Assembly (NCBI GenBank): GCA_002694985.1
Contig: NZNS01000010.1
Coordinates: forward strand, 271,392-335,391
DNA length: 64,000 nucleotides
Direction of reading: 5' to 3'
Origin: Parvibaculum sp.
GTDB taxonomy: Bacteria; Pseudomonadota; Alphaproteobacteria; Parvibaculales; Parvibaculaceae
This document shows positions 17,702 to 25,331 of the stretch, piece by piece. Each line of letters begins with the position of its first letter. The stretch's first letter is position 1. Position numbers and translations under genes: made by a program. The notes below the pieces were generated by a model. The model worked only from the letters and a program-made list of their open reading frames with translations, did no database searches and had not been told where the DNA came from.

Positions 17702-18502
17702 TCAGGCCACCTTGTCCGTACGGTTGCGGGTGAGGAAGCGCATCACTGCCGAGCGGGCGGCGAGATAGTCGGTATTCTCTCCAAGTTCCAGTCGCCGCCG
17801 GGGTCTCGGCAGAGCGACATCGTGAATTTCGCCAATGCCAGCCGCGGGTCCGTTGCTCATCATTACGATGCGGTCGGAAAGCAGGACGGCTTCGTCCACG
17901 TCATGCGTAATCATGACGACGGTGTTGCCGAGGCGAGCGTGAATTTCCATCACGCTGTCCTGGAGTTGTGCGCGTGTGAGCGCGTCGAGTGCACCGAAAG
18001 GCTCGTCAAGGAGCAGAACCTTCGGCTCCATGGCGAGCGCCCGGGCGATGCCGACTCGCTGCTTCATGCCGCCGGAGATTTCCGACGGGCGTTTGTCAGC
18101 GGCATGCGCCATGTTGACGAGGTCGAGCATCTCACGCGTCCAGTCGTCGCGTTCGGCGGGCGACTTACGGCCAGCGAAAACCTTGTCGACCGCGAGGCGG
18201 ACATTGCCGTAGACGGTGAGCCAGGGCAGCAGCGAATGGTTCTGGAAGACCACCGCCCGCTCCGGTCCCGGCCCGTCGACCAGAATGCCATCAAGAAAGA
18301 TGCCGCCAAGCGTTGCAGTTTCGAGGCCCGCCACGAGATTGAGAAGCGTGGACTTACCGCATCCCGAGTGACCGATGATGGAGACGAACTCGCCTTCATG
18401 GATGGTGAGAGCGACGTCACGCAGCGCCTCGAACGAGCCCGAGCGTGTGTCGAAGGTCTTGCCGACTTTGCTGATCCGAAGAACCGGATGCCGGTCCGTC
18501 AT
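17702..18502 (-). CDS. nrtD: nitrate ABC transporter, ATP-binding protein
   Basis: 266-residue ATPase with Walker A GHSGCGKST, the Q-loop region FQNHSLLPWL, signature SGGMKQRVGIARAL, Walker B VLLLDEPFG and the His-switch ITHDVDEA. It belongs to the NrtD/SsuB/TauB class. The open frame continues upstream to 19171, but that part is out-of-frame permease sequence; the ATG at 18502 gives the normal family N-terminus. It energises uptake of nitrate/nitrite together with NrtA and NrtB. No NrtC-type fused ATPase is present. Confidence 0.93.
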   Translation of the reverse strand: MTDRHPVLRISKVGKTFDTRSGSFEALRDVALTIHEGEFVSIIGHSGCGKSTLLNLVAGLETATLGGIFLDGILVDGPGPERAVVFQNHSLLPWLTVYGNVRLAVDKVFAGRKSPAERDDWTREMLDLVNMAHAADKRPSEISGGMKQRVGIARALAMEPKVLLLDEPFGALDALTRAQLQDSVMEIHARLGNTVVMITHDVDEAVLLSDRIVMMSNGPAAGIGEIHDVALPRPRRRLELGENTDYLAARSAVMRFLTRNRTDKVA

Positions 18503-18507
18503 GGCCC

Positions 18508-19410
18508 CTACTCCTTCTTGCTGGTGTAGTCGTAACGGCGGCGGACGAAGCCCATGCCCGCTTCGAGCATGATGCCGACACAGCCGATGATGATGATCGC
18601 GACGATGATCGAGGGGACGGAGAGGTTGTTCCATTCGTCCCAGATGTAGAATCCGATGCCGATGCCACCGGTCAACATTTCGGCGGCGACAATGACCATC
18701 CATGCCGTGCCGAGCGAAAGCTGCATGCCGGTCAGCATGTAAGGCAGCGTTGCAGGCACGTAAATTTTCGCCACCATTTCGCGGCGATTGAAATTCAGCA
18801 CACGCGCAACGTTCAGATAGTCCTGGGGAATGGCTTTCACGCCCGCCGCCGTGTTCAGGATTATCGGCCAGATGCTGGTGATGAAGATGACGAAGATCGC
18901 GGAGGGATCGACAGCACGAAAAATGAGAAGTCCGATCGGCAACCATGCGAGTGGACTTACGGGTCGCAGGATCGCAATGAGCGGCAACCAGGCTTGCTCG
19001 AAGGTCTTGTTGGAACCGATCAGGAACCCCACCGGAATGCCGACAGCCACGGCGAGCAGGAAGCCCCCGAGCACACGCCCCAGCGAATACATCACCTGCC
19101 AGGCAATGCCCATATCGTTGGGGCCGTAGACATAGAAGGGGTCCGAGAATATTTCGACCGCCTTGTTCCACACGGCCGGGACGTCCGGAAAGGCCGGAAC
19201 GAAAGCCGCCTGCATGATCGTCCAGCCGAGAAGGACCAGCCCAAAGGTGATGGCCGGCAGCAGGACAGCTCTCAACAACGTTTCGAAAGGCGTCCTTTCA
19301 CGGGCGGCCTCGGGCTCCCGCAGCTGAGGCGACGGCACAGGCGCGGTGTTGGACGCCGCCATGTCCAATCCCTTTTCGGGCTCCACGATGCTGAGTACTG
19401 CTGAGTTCAT
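18508..19410 (-). CDS. nrtB: nitrate ABC transporter, permease
   Basis: 300-residue inner-membrane permease with about six hydrophobic helices after a 60-residue cytoplasmic N-terminus. The family motif LPYMLTGMQLSLGTAWMVIVAAEM lies in the coupling-helix region, and RPVSPLAWLPIGLLIF in the middle. Closest to the NrtB/CmpB group. The gene is separated from nrtD by 5 bases and from nrtA by 10. Confidence 0.93.
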   Translation of the reverse strand: MNSAVLSIVEPEKGLDMAASNTAPVPSPQLREPEAARERTPFETLLRAVLLPAITFGLVLLGWTIMQAAFVPAFPDVPAVWNKAVEIFSDPFYVYGPNDMGIAWQVMYSLGRVLGGFLLAVAVGIPVGFLIGSNKTFEQAWLPLIAILRPVSPLAWLPIGLLIFRAVDPSAIFVIFITSIWPIILNTAAGVKAIPQDYLNVARVLNFNRREMVAKIYVPATLPYMLTGMQLSLGTAWMVIVAAEMLTGGIGIGFYIWDEWNNLSVPSIIVAIIIIGCVGIMLEAGMGFVRRRYDYTSKKE

Positions 19411-19420
19411 CTCGACCTCC

Positions 19421-20836
19421 TCACGAGTTCAGCTTCGAGAGTTCATCCATGGCGAATGCCAGGTTCTTCACCTCGAAGCCGTCGATGTAGGAAAGGATTT
19501 TCGAGGGATCGAAAACATCCCCGTTGAAGAAGAGGTCAGGCCCCATGGCGACAGGCTTTGTCGCCTCTTCAAGAGTCCAGCCCTCGGCATGCGTGCCCTC
19601 GGTCTTCATGTCGATGGTGGGGAGGGGAATGCCCATGTCTTTCACTGCTTCGCGATAGATGTCTGGCCGGTAGATTTCGTTCGCCGTCCTGACGATATCG
19701 AGCGGCTTTTCAATCTGGCCCCAGCGAACCATCTGCGAGAGGAACCACACCGCGTGGCTCCGCCAGGGGAAGGTTGCGGCGTAGCGATAGAAGACGTTGA
19801 AGTCCGGTAGCGGGCGCGGTTCTTCGTCGATTGCATAACGGAAGGTGCCGGTCATCGACATCTTCACGACATCGACGGGCGCGTTGACATACGACTTGCG
19901 CGAGATGATCTCGACGACCTGGAGGCGGTTTTCCGGCTTGTCCATCCATTGTGCCGCTTCGACCAGCGCACGGATCATTGCCATATGCGTGTTCGGATTC
20001 TTTTCCGCCCAGTCGAGATTGACGCCAACCACCTTCTCCGGGTTGTTGTTCCAGATTTCATAATTGGTGATGAGCGTCTTGCCGATGCCCGCGATGACGG
20101 CGCGCTCGTTCCACGGTTCGCCGACGCAGTAGCCGTCGATATTTCTCGCGGTGAGGTTCGCGACCATCTGGGGCGGCGGAATGACGATAAGACGAACGTC
20201 CTTGTCCGGATTGATACCGGCATCCGCCATCCAGTAGCGGATTTCGTAATTGTGCGTCGACACGGGGAACACCATGGCGAAGGTCATGGGGTTCCTGCCG
20301 GCCGCCCTATCCGCCTCAATCACCTTCTTCAGGGCACGGGCGGAAACGGGCCGCTCAGCCATCGCTTGCGGGTCGGCTTCCACCATACGGTCGTAGAGTT
20401 CGTTCGAGACGGTGATGCCATTACCGTTCAGGTTCATCGAATAGGAAGTGATGGTTGGCTTCTTGATTGCGCCAACGCCGAGCGTGGAAGCGATCGGCAT
20501 ACCGGCAAGCATATGCGCCGCATCGAGCGCGCCGATCGACACCTTGTCGCGAATATTCGCCCAGGAGGCTTCCTTCGAAATCTGGCTGTTGATGCCGTAT
20601 TTCGAGAAATATCCCTTCTCATGCGCGATCACGAGCGGCGCGCAATCGGTGAGTGGAATGATGCCGAGGGTGAGATCGGTCTTCTCTATCCCCTCGCTTC
20701 CCGCGGCCCAGGCACCACCAGGCACCAGCGCGCCCGCGGCTTTCATGAGCGCCGCCACGCCGATCAGCTTTCCGCCGGTCTTGAGCACGCTGCGACGGTC
20801 GATGGTCTTCAATTCCTTGTCGCTCTTGTCCTTCAT
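19421..20836 (-). CDS. nrtA: nitrate ABC transporter, substrate-binding protein (Tat-exported)
   Basis: 471-residue CmpA/NrtA-type binding protein. The ATG at 20836 has a good ribosome site (AAGGAG 8 bases upstream). The N-terminus carries a twin-arginine signal (TIDRRSVLKTGGKLIGVAAL), so the folded protein is exported to the periplasm. Mature motifs include LGIIPLTDCAPLVIA, SYSMNLNGNGITVS, DGYCVGEPWNERA and FPWRSHAVWFLSQM, which correspond to the nitrate-site regions of the family. Because of the Tat signal it is unlikely to double as cytoplasmic NasS, the usual nitrate sensor partner of NasT. Confidence 0.93.
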   Translation of the reverse strand: MKDKSDKELKTIDRRSVLKTGGKLIGVAALMKAAGALVPGGAWAAGSEGIEKTDLTLGIIPLTDCAPLVIAHEKGYFSKYGINSQISKEASWANIRDKVSIGALDAAHMLAGMPIASTLGVGAIKKPTITSYSMNLNGNGITVSNELYDRMVEADPQAMAERPVSARALKKVIEADRAAGRNPMTFAMVFPVSTHNYEIRYWMADAGINPDKDVRLIVIPPPQMVANLTARNIDGYCVGEPWNERAVIAGIGKTLITNYEIWNNNPEKVVGVNLDWAEKNPNTHMAMIRALVEAAQWMDKPENRLQVVEIISRKSYVNAPVDVVKMSMTGTFRYAIDEEPRPLPDFNVFYRYAATFPWRSHAVWFLSQMVRWGQIEKPLDIVRTANEIYRPDIYREAVKDMGIPLPTIDMKTEGTHAEGWTLEEATKPVAMGPDLFFNGDVFDPSKILSYIDGFEVKNLAFAMDELSKLNS

Positions 20837-20862
20837 GTCGCACTCCTTGCAGGATTGGCGGG

Positions 20863-22089
20863 TCAATAGGCGTAAGTCAGGGAGAGCCAGGTCTTGTCAC
20901 GGCTGGCGAAGCCGCTCCCGCCGTTGAAGCTCGCAAACTTCAGATTGAGCGAGAGATTCTTCGAGAGAACGAAGTTGGCGACCGCGTCGAGTTCGTCGCC
21001 GAAGCCGGCGCCGCCCCGCTCGGCCGAGAAGTCATGCCATGTCACGCCAAGCACGAGTTTCTCGATGGCTGGAATGTTGTTCAGGGCGTATGTCGCGCCG
21101 AGATAAAGGTCTTCGAGACCCGCCGCTGGGGTCGTCAGAAACACATCTGCCCAGCCATTGAAGGCATGCAGCGTGGCGAGCGCCGTCGAAAAACCGGTCG
21201 TCCCGTCTCCCTCCAGCACTTCGTAACCGACGGTGAACCCGAAGGCGTCATGCGAGAACGCCGCTTCGGCGAGCATGTAGTCGAGATCAACGGAAGCCGG
21301 GTTGCCTTCGTAGTCCGTCTGGTTTGCATATTCGCCCGTCAGCACGAGCTTCGTCTTCTCGGCGAGCTTGAGCGGCACGGAGAGGCGCGCGCCATAGGTC
21401 TCGGTCGAAAACTGCGGCGCCTCGTTCAGATCGAGCAGATAGGCATAACCGCCGAGTGTTACACCGCCGACGCCCGTGTAATCGATGTTGACGAGATGCG
21501 AGTCGCCGCGGAAGCGACCCGCAACACTATCCTCGCCGAAGACGCGGTTCACGCGGTTGAGATAAGTGTAACCGAGCGTCAGCCCGTCGATGCTCGAATT
21601 GACGACGCGAAGCGCATCGAAGGTCTGCTCGTTCTGCCGCCAGCCGACATTGCCGACGAAGCGCGCATTGCCGAGGATGATGCGCTGGCGGCCAAGCGTT
21701 ACGATCGTGTCAGGCAGCCCGTCATACGCGATCTGCAGGCGGTTCAGTTCCGCCGTGTCAGGGTCGGCGACGACGGGATAGCTCGTGCGTCCGTTGATGG
21801 TGTCATTGTAGTCTTCCGATCCGGCATGACCGACGAGATCGAAGTCCGTAAGCACCGTGAAGCCGTGAAAGGAGCCTGTCGCGTAGCCGAGACGCGCACG
21901 GCCCGTATAAGCGTCCGCGTTGTTCGCCACGCCATCCTGTTCGACATGCTCATAACGGATTCGCAGGTCGATGATCGGCTTGCCGCCGAGCAACGCCTCG
22001 CCGAAATCTTCCGCCGCGAGGGCAGGCCCCGCTGCCGCGATCATCGCGGCAAGAACACCAAGACCAATCTCCATTCGCTTCAAAACCAT
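20863..22089 (-). CDS. alginate-export-type outer-membrane porin
   Basis: 408 residues from the ATG at 22089 (MVLKRMEIGLGV). A Sec signal ends near PALAAED, followed by a beta-barrel pattern with many alternating strands (LRIRYEHVEQDG, GRARLGYATGSF, LGRQRIILGNARFVG) and a C-terminal aromatic end (LSLTYAY). The GRQ-type strand and overall organisation match the alginate-export barrel family, which often sits in alphaproteobacterial nitrate operons. It probably lets nitrate through the outer membrane. It is the first gene of the nas operon and lies directly behind the antitermination leader. ATGs at 22107 and 22074 are alternative starts. Confidence 0.82.
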   Translation of the reverse strand: MVLKRMEIGLGVLAAMIAAAGPALAAEDFGEALLGGKPIIDLRIRYEHVEQDGVANNADAYTGRARLGYATGSFHGFTVLTDFDLVGHAGSEDYNDTINGRTSYPVVADPDTAELNRLQIAYDGLPDTIVTLGRQRIILGNARFVGNVGWRQNEQTFDALRVVNSSIDGLTLGYTYLNRVNRVFGEDSVAGRFRGDSHLVNIDYTGVGGVTLGGYAYLLDLNEAPQFSTETYGARLSVPLKLAEKTKLVLTGEYANQTDYEGNPASVDLDYMLAEAAFSHDAFGFTVGYEVLEGDGTTGFSTALATLHAFNGWADVFLTTPAAGLEDLYLGATYALNNIPAIEKLVLGVTWHDFSAERGGAGFGDELDAVANFVLSKNLSLNLKFASFNGGSGFASRDKTWLSLTYAY

Positions 22090-22125
22090 TTGCCAGCGAC
22101 CCTTCATCTCGCGGTCCTGCCGCAG

Positions 22126-22171
22126 AAAACAAAAAAGCGCCTGCCCAGCGATCACTCGCCGAAACAGACGC
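22126..22171 (-). terminator. conditional intrinsic terminator in the nas leader
   Basis: On the minus strand GCGTCTG (22171-22165) can pair with CAGGCGC (22143-22137), 7 pairs including one G-U. A run of six T, one G and four T follows (22136-22126). A small GCGA/TCGC helix can form within the loop. The left arm overlaps the loop and 3' arm of ANTAR hairpin P2, making the two structures mutually exclusive. Confidence 0.75.
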
Positions 22172-22200
22172 CATTGTCTGAGGTGGGCCGCCATTGGCCC
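22126..22200 (-). promoter_or_regulatory. ANTAR-type antitermination leader of the nitrate operon
   Basis: On the minus strand two hairpins lie in tandem, 4 bases apart. P1 is GGGCC-AATGGC-GGCCC (22200 to 22185) and P2 is CAGAC-AATGGC-GTCTG (22180 to 22165). Both have 5-bp perfect stems and the same six-base loop with A at position 1 and G at position 4, the rule known for ANTAR-protein targets. The 3' arm of P2 is reused by a downstream intrinsic terminator, so NasT binding should keep the terminator from forming. It sits between nasT and the porin gene, exactly where a nas leader belongs. Confidence 0.88.
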
Positions 22201-22327
22201 GGATATGTCCGCGGAGGGTCGCCGTTGATCCCTGAGCGGAGAGCGCCGCGGATCGATCCGCGCGCTCAACTGTCATCGAGAATACGTAAGCGCTGCGGCA
22301 GCGCAATAGGGTTTTGATTTTAAAGGG

Positions 22328-22356
22328 GAATTTTTGTTTGCATTGCACAAAAATTC
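22328..22356. promoter_or_regulatory. 29-bp AT-rich perfect inverted repeat upstream of the nas leader
   Basis: GAATTTTTGT (22328-22337) is repeated inverted as ACAAAAATTC (22347-22356) around a 9-base centre. It lies between the nasT stop and the leader hairpins. It could be an operator for the nas promoter or an AT-rich hairpin ending nasT; no T-run follows on the minus strand, which favours an operator. Confidence 0.5.
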
Positions 22357-22388
22357 AACGAGATGACTACGGCGCGATCAGTCTTTGC

Positions 22389-22982
22389 CTAGCCCTTGAG
22401 CAATCTCGATATCGAAATCAGGTTGTCGGCGATATCGAGAATCGATTTTCCATCCTTCATCGCCGTGTTGCGGAGGAGCTTGTAGGCTTCCTCCTCGGAG
22501 AGCTTCCGTTGCTCCATGAGAAGGCCCTTGGCGCGCTCCACAATCTTGCGGCTCGCGAGATCGGATTTCGCCTTGTCCAACTCCTCCCGCATCTTCTGAA
22601 AGACCTTGAAGCGCAGAATGGCAACATCGAGAATCGGCTTCACGCGCCTGGAACTAAGGCCGTCGACGATATAGGCGCTGACACCCGCACGAAGCGCCTC
22701 TTCCGCAAGCGACGCCTCACTTTCTTCCACGAACATGATGATCGGCCGGGGCATCACGTCAGAGACGCTGCGCATGTTTTCCAGCGTATCGCGGTCGGGA
22801 GAATCGACATCGACGAAGATTACGTCCGGCTGGATTTCCTCTATCTTCCGCACGAGATCGGTCAGCAGTCCCATCCGCAGAATCTGCGCGTCGCCATAAC
22901 CCGACAGTCCGTCCTCGACGACGGCGGCCCGCTCGTCGTTGCTGTCGATAATGAGAATCTTCAGAGGTCTGGAACTGTTCAA
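22389..22982 (-). CDS. nasT: ANTAR-domain response regulator, nitrate antiterminator
   Basis: About 197 residues from the TTG at 22982 (MNSSRPLKILIIDSND). A receiver-like domain covers residues 8-120 (ILIIDSNDERAAVVEDGL, FVDVDSPDRDTLENMRS, SAYIVDGLSSRRVKPILD). A short coiled segment leads to the C-terminal ANTAR RNA-binding domain (about 130-190: KIVERAKGLLMEQRKLSEEEAYKLLRNTAM). This is NasT architecture. It should bind the dual-hairpin leader located 190 bases downstream and switch on the nitrate operon. No ATG fits; TTG at 23057 and GTG at 23030 are longer alternatives. NasS, its usual nitrate-sensing partner, is not in the window. Confidence 0.9.
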   Translation of the reverse strand: MNSSRPLKILIIDSNDERAAVVEDGLSGYGDAQILRMGLLTDLVRKIEEIQPDVIFVDVDSPDRDTLENMRSVSDVMPRPIIMFVEESEASLAEEALRAGVSAYIVDGLSSRRVKPILDVAILRFKVFQKMREELDKAKSDLASRKIVERAKGLLMEQRKLSEEEAYKLLRNTAMKDGKSILDIADNLISISRLLKG

Positions 22983-23095
22983 TTGACGTACCGCCGTCCA
23001 TTGCTGAGTGACGTCGGGCGCCCACGCCACCAGGCTGCACCGAATGTGACATAGCAATTTTCATTCCAGAGTGGCTAGGCGAGGGTTGCGCGGGA

Positions 23096-23596
23096 TTACA
23101 GGGAAAACCCGAAATGAGACGCAACAAAACCGGCTGCGATCCGGGGCTCTCCCAGCGGCAAAACCGGCAGTGTCGTATCCGGCGGTGTGTAATCGGCCGC
23201 AAGCGCCACGATATCGGGATCGCCGGGCGCGAGCGCCGGTGCCGTCTGCTGCTCGCGCCGGATCTCGATCTTCGGATGGGTATAGTTCTTGAATCCTTCG
23301 ACAATCACGAGGTCAACGGGTGCCAGATGTCCAAGAAGTTCATCGAGCGGCGGTTCCTCCGCCCCTCGCAACTCATGCATCAGCGCCCAGCGCCTGCCGG
23401 ACGAGACCAGCACCTCACGTGCTCCCGATTCCCTGTGCAGATAGCTGTCCTTGCCCGGCCTATCGATATCGAATTCGTGGTGAGCATGCTTCACCGTAGA
23501 TACGGAAAGGCCGCAACTCGTGAGCAATTCCACCAGCTTCACGATGAATGTCGACTTGCCGCTATTCTTCCATCCCACGACACCAATAACGTTCAT
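23096..23596 (-). CDS. mobB: molybdopterin-guanine dinucleotide biosynthesis protein B
   Basis: 166-residue GTP-binding adaptor for MobA. The P-loop GWKNSGKST (about residues 8-16) starts the protein, and the family motif TVKHAHHEFDIDRPGKDSY and VDLVIVEGFKNYTHPKIEI follow. Its start overlaps mobA's stop by four bases. The location beside the nitrate locus fits the need of NasA for the guanine-dinucleotide form of Mo cofactor. Confidence 0.93.
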   Translation of the reverse strand: MNVIGVVGWKNSGKSTFIVKLVELLTSCGLSVSTVKHAHHEFDIDRPGKDSYLHRESGAREVLVSSGRRWALMHELRGAEEPPLDELLGHLAPVDLVIVEGFKNYTHPKIEIRREQQTAPALAPGDPDIVALAADYTPPDTTLPVLPLGEPRIAAGFVASHFGFSL

Positions 23597-24207
23597 CCGC
23601 GGCCTTCCGTTTCCCGTACAATCATCTCCGCTTCAGCGAGCTGGTCCTTCGTGTTCACGTTGAAGAAGGCACCGGACTCTTCGAAGTGGTACCGCTCGGC
23701 GCGGAGTTCGCCCAGTGTCCACCAGAGACTGCGGTAGCGGCCCGTCTCGATTCCATCTTCGAGCGCGGCAAGGCAGCCAACGGGCCACAGCGCGCAAACG
23801 CCTTGCACCCTGTTTTCCGTGGTGGCGACTGCCGGGGCGCCGGCGTGCGCGAGCGTCGCGAGCTTTGCGACGAGGTCATGAGGCAGAAAGGGCGTATCGG
23901 CCGGAAAAGTCGCGAGCCAGTCGCTGCCGCATGCGGTCGCCCATTCGAGTCCGGCGAGCACTCCACCAAGCGGTCCAACTTCACCGCCGAACCTGTCGAC
24001 GAGAAGCGGAAGCCCCTTTGCCGCCGTATCGCGATAGAGGGCACCCACCTCTTCCTTCACATTGAGGGCAAGCGCATTGACCTGCGGACGGGTCCGTTCG
24101 ACTACATAGTCGACAAGGGGACGGCCGCGAAGAAGCGCGAGCGGCTTCTCGGCATTGTCCATCCGCGAGGCATTACCTCCTGCAATGATGACACCGGCCA
24201 GCATCAT
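23593..24207 (-). CDS. mobA: molybdenum cofactor guanylyltransferase
   Basis: 204 residues. It transfers GMP from GTP to molybdopterin to give MGD. The nucleotidyltransferase N-terminus reads VIIAGGNASRMDNAEKPLALL. PLGGVLAGLEWA and TFPADTPFLPHDLV (Mg/GTP site) follow, and FFNVNTKDQLAEAE closes the protein. It is translationally coupled to mobB. Confidence 0.93.
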   Translation of the reverse strand: MMLAGVIIAGGNASRMDNAEKPLALLRGRPLVDYVVERTRPQVNALALNVKEEVGALYRDTAAKGLPLLVDRFGGEVGPLGGVLAGLEWATACGSDWLATFPADTPFLPHDLVAKLATLAHAGAPAVATTENRVQGVCALWPVGCLAALEDGIETGRYRSLWWTLGELRAERYHFEESGAFFNVNTKDQLAEAEMIVRETEGRG

Positions 24208-24523
24208 CCTGATCTCGCTTTCACGAAAAATCTTCGGTGTTCCCGGCCAATGTCTATCCCAATAAAGAGATCAACGCAGCCATGTGTTGCGACGAGCTTC
24301 AGAAATTCCACTCAAGTCGCCGCCGCTGTTGGCAGCCCGGAGGATGTGGCGCGAGAGCAAATATGGGCATTTCACGAGCCCGATGCGTCGGATATTGCAC
24401 TGTCTGTCTCCGGCTCAAAGACGGAGGAAGACATTCTTCGACCTGTGGATGTGCAGGCCGCCCGACGACCGGCAGAGGCTCAAACGCCTCCAGCCGGTAC
24501 GCTCGCGCGGGGACGAAAATTCG
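24208..24523. other. 316-base intergenic stretch
   Basis: Between the mobA start and the DUF2149 stop. Frames on the plus strand are open, but none shows a recognisable domain, ribosome site or convincing codon use. No terminator or riboswitch core seen. It presumably carries the mobAB promoter. Confidence 0.5.
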
Positions 24524-24844
24524 CTATTCCGTGTCCGCACCCTCCGGCACATAGACAAGGCGGCCGTCCGGCAGGCGATAGGTCACACCCGCCCTTGTAC
24601 CCTCACCTTCGCCGATCTCGCCGGTGGACTCATAGCGCGTGAGCTCCTCGCCGCGCTTCACCACAATTCTCATATCGGCCTCGCCCGGATTTTCGACAAT
24701 AGTCACGTTCTCGCTCGAAAAGGGATTGAGCGGATTGGTGACGATCACCACCATCAACACACCAATGATAACGAGGAACAGGTCGACGAGATTCACAATC
24801 GAGAGAAGCGGATCGTCATCGTCTTCGCGATCAAGAAACCGCAT
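24524..24844 (-). CDS. DUF2149 protein (ExbD-like partner)
   Basis: 106 residues from the ATG at 24844 (MRFLDREDDDDPLL). An acidic N-terminus, one membrane helix (LVDLFLVIIGVLMVVIVTN) and a periplasmic domain (MRIVVKRGEELTRYESTGEIG, VTYRLPDGRLVYVPEG) match the DUF2149 family. The topology is that of ExbD/TolR, with an Asp (residue about 21) at the start of the helix as in proton-coupled ExbD. It overlaps the preceding TolQ/ExbB-like gene by 14 bases. Members are found next to CobN and TonB receptors, so it probably forms the second half of a dedicated motor. The TTG at 24871 is a longer, less likely start. Confidence 0.85.
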   Translation of the reverse strand: MRFLDREDDDDPLLSIVNLVDLFLVIIGVLMVVIVTNPLNPFSSENVTIVENPGEADMRIVVKRGEELTRYESTGEIGEGEGTRAGVTYRLPDGRLVYVPEGADTE

Positions 24845-25319
24845 GGCGCGCGCCCCTATCCTTCTCGACAAGCCGTAGCTCCTGAAGCATCCAGCGGCGG
24901 CGCACCGTCATGACGAAGAAACAGATGCTTGCCGAAATGAGCGCCAGAATGACGGCGGAGAACGCCACCACAAGATTGCGACCGACATTTGCCGTGTCGT
25001 TCTCGGACAGAGCGAGAAGCGCCGGCCCCATCGGGATCATGGTTGCGACAAGCCCCAGCATGGGTGCGCTGCGCGAGACGACCCTTGGCCATTCAAGGCG
25101 CTTCAGGATGTCCAGTTCAAGATCGTCGCTTGCCATGCCGCTCTTGATGGCCTGAGCAAAAAAGGACGAGCGAAAGGTCGGGCTGCGCCGCTGCCATACC
25201 TCGACGGCAAAGCCACCCAGCAGCATGAAGCTGTAGGCGAGCGAGGCGAGGATCAGCAGAAGAACGGGAATGAGAAATATCTGTGCAATCTCATAGAGAC
25301 TGCCTTCAAGGGCACTCAT
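24831..25319 (-). CDS. MotA/TolQ/ExbB-like proton channel subunit
   Basis: 162 residues with three membrane segments (about 12-36, 85-105 and 112-140). A cytoplasmic stretch RLEWPRVVSRSAPMLGLVATMIPMGPALLAL leads into the family's conserved Gly/Pro-rich helix. It is shorter than ExbB. It lies 12 bases after cobN and overlaps the DUF2149 gene, so the two small membrane proteins should work as a TolQ/TolR-type pair energising the TonB receptor of this operon. It is distinct from the canonical exbB at 32760-33680. Confidence 0.85.
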   Translation of the reverse strand: MSALEGSLYEIAQIFLIPVLLLILASLAYSFMLLGGFAVEVWQRRSPTFRSSFFAQAIKSGMASDDLELDILKRLEWPRVVSRSAPMLGLVATMIPMGPALLALSENDTANVGRNLVVAFSAVILALISASICFFVMTVRRRWMLQELRLVEKDRGARHAVS

Positions 25320-25331
25320 ACAGAACTCCGA

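Noticed and set aside
18503..19171. N-terminal extension of the nrtD frame to 489 residues
   Set aside because: The extension overlaps nrtB out of frame and has no similarity to ABC ATPases; the ATG at 18502 gives the normal N-terminus.
19421..20836. NrtA-like protein being NasS
   Set aside because: It has a clear twin-arginine export signal and sits with the permease and ATPase genes, as a transporter binding protein would.
24208..24523. Molybdenum-cofactor riboswitch before mobA
   Set aside because: No convincing conserved core or paired elements could be traced by eye in this stretch.
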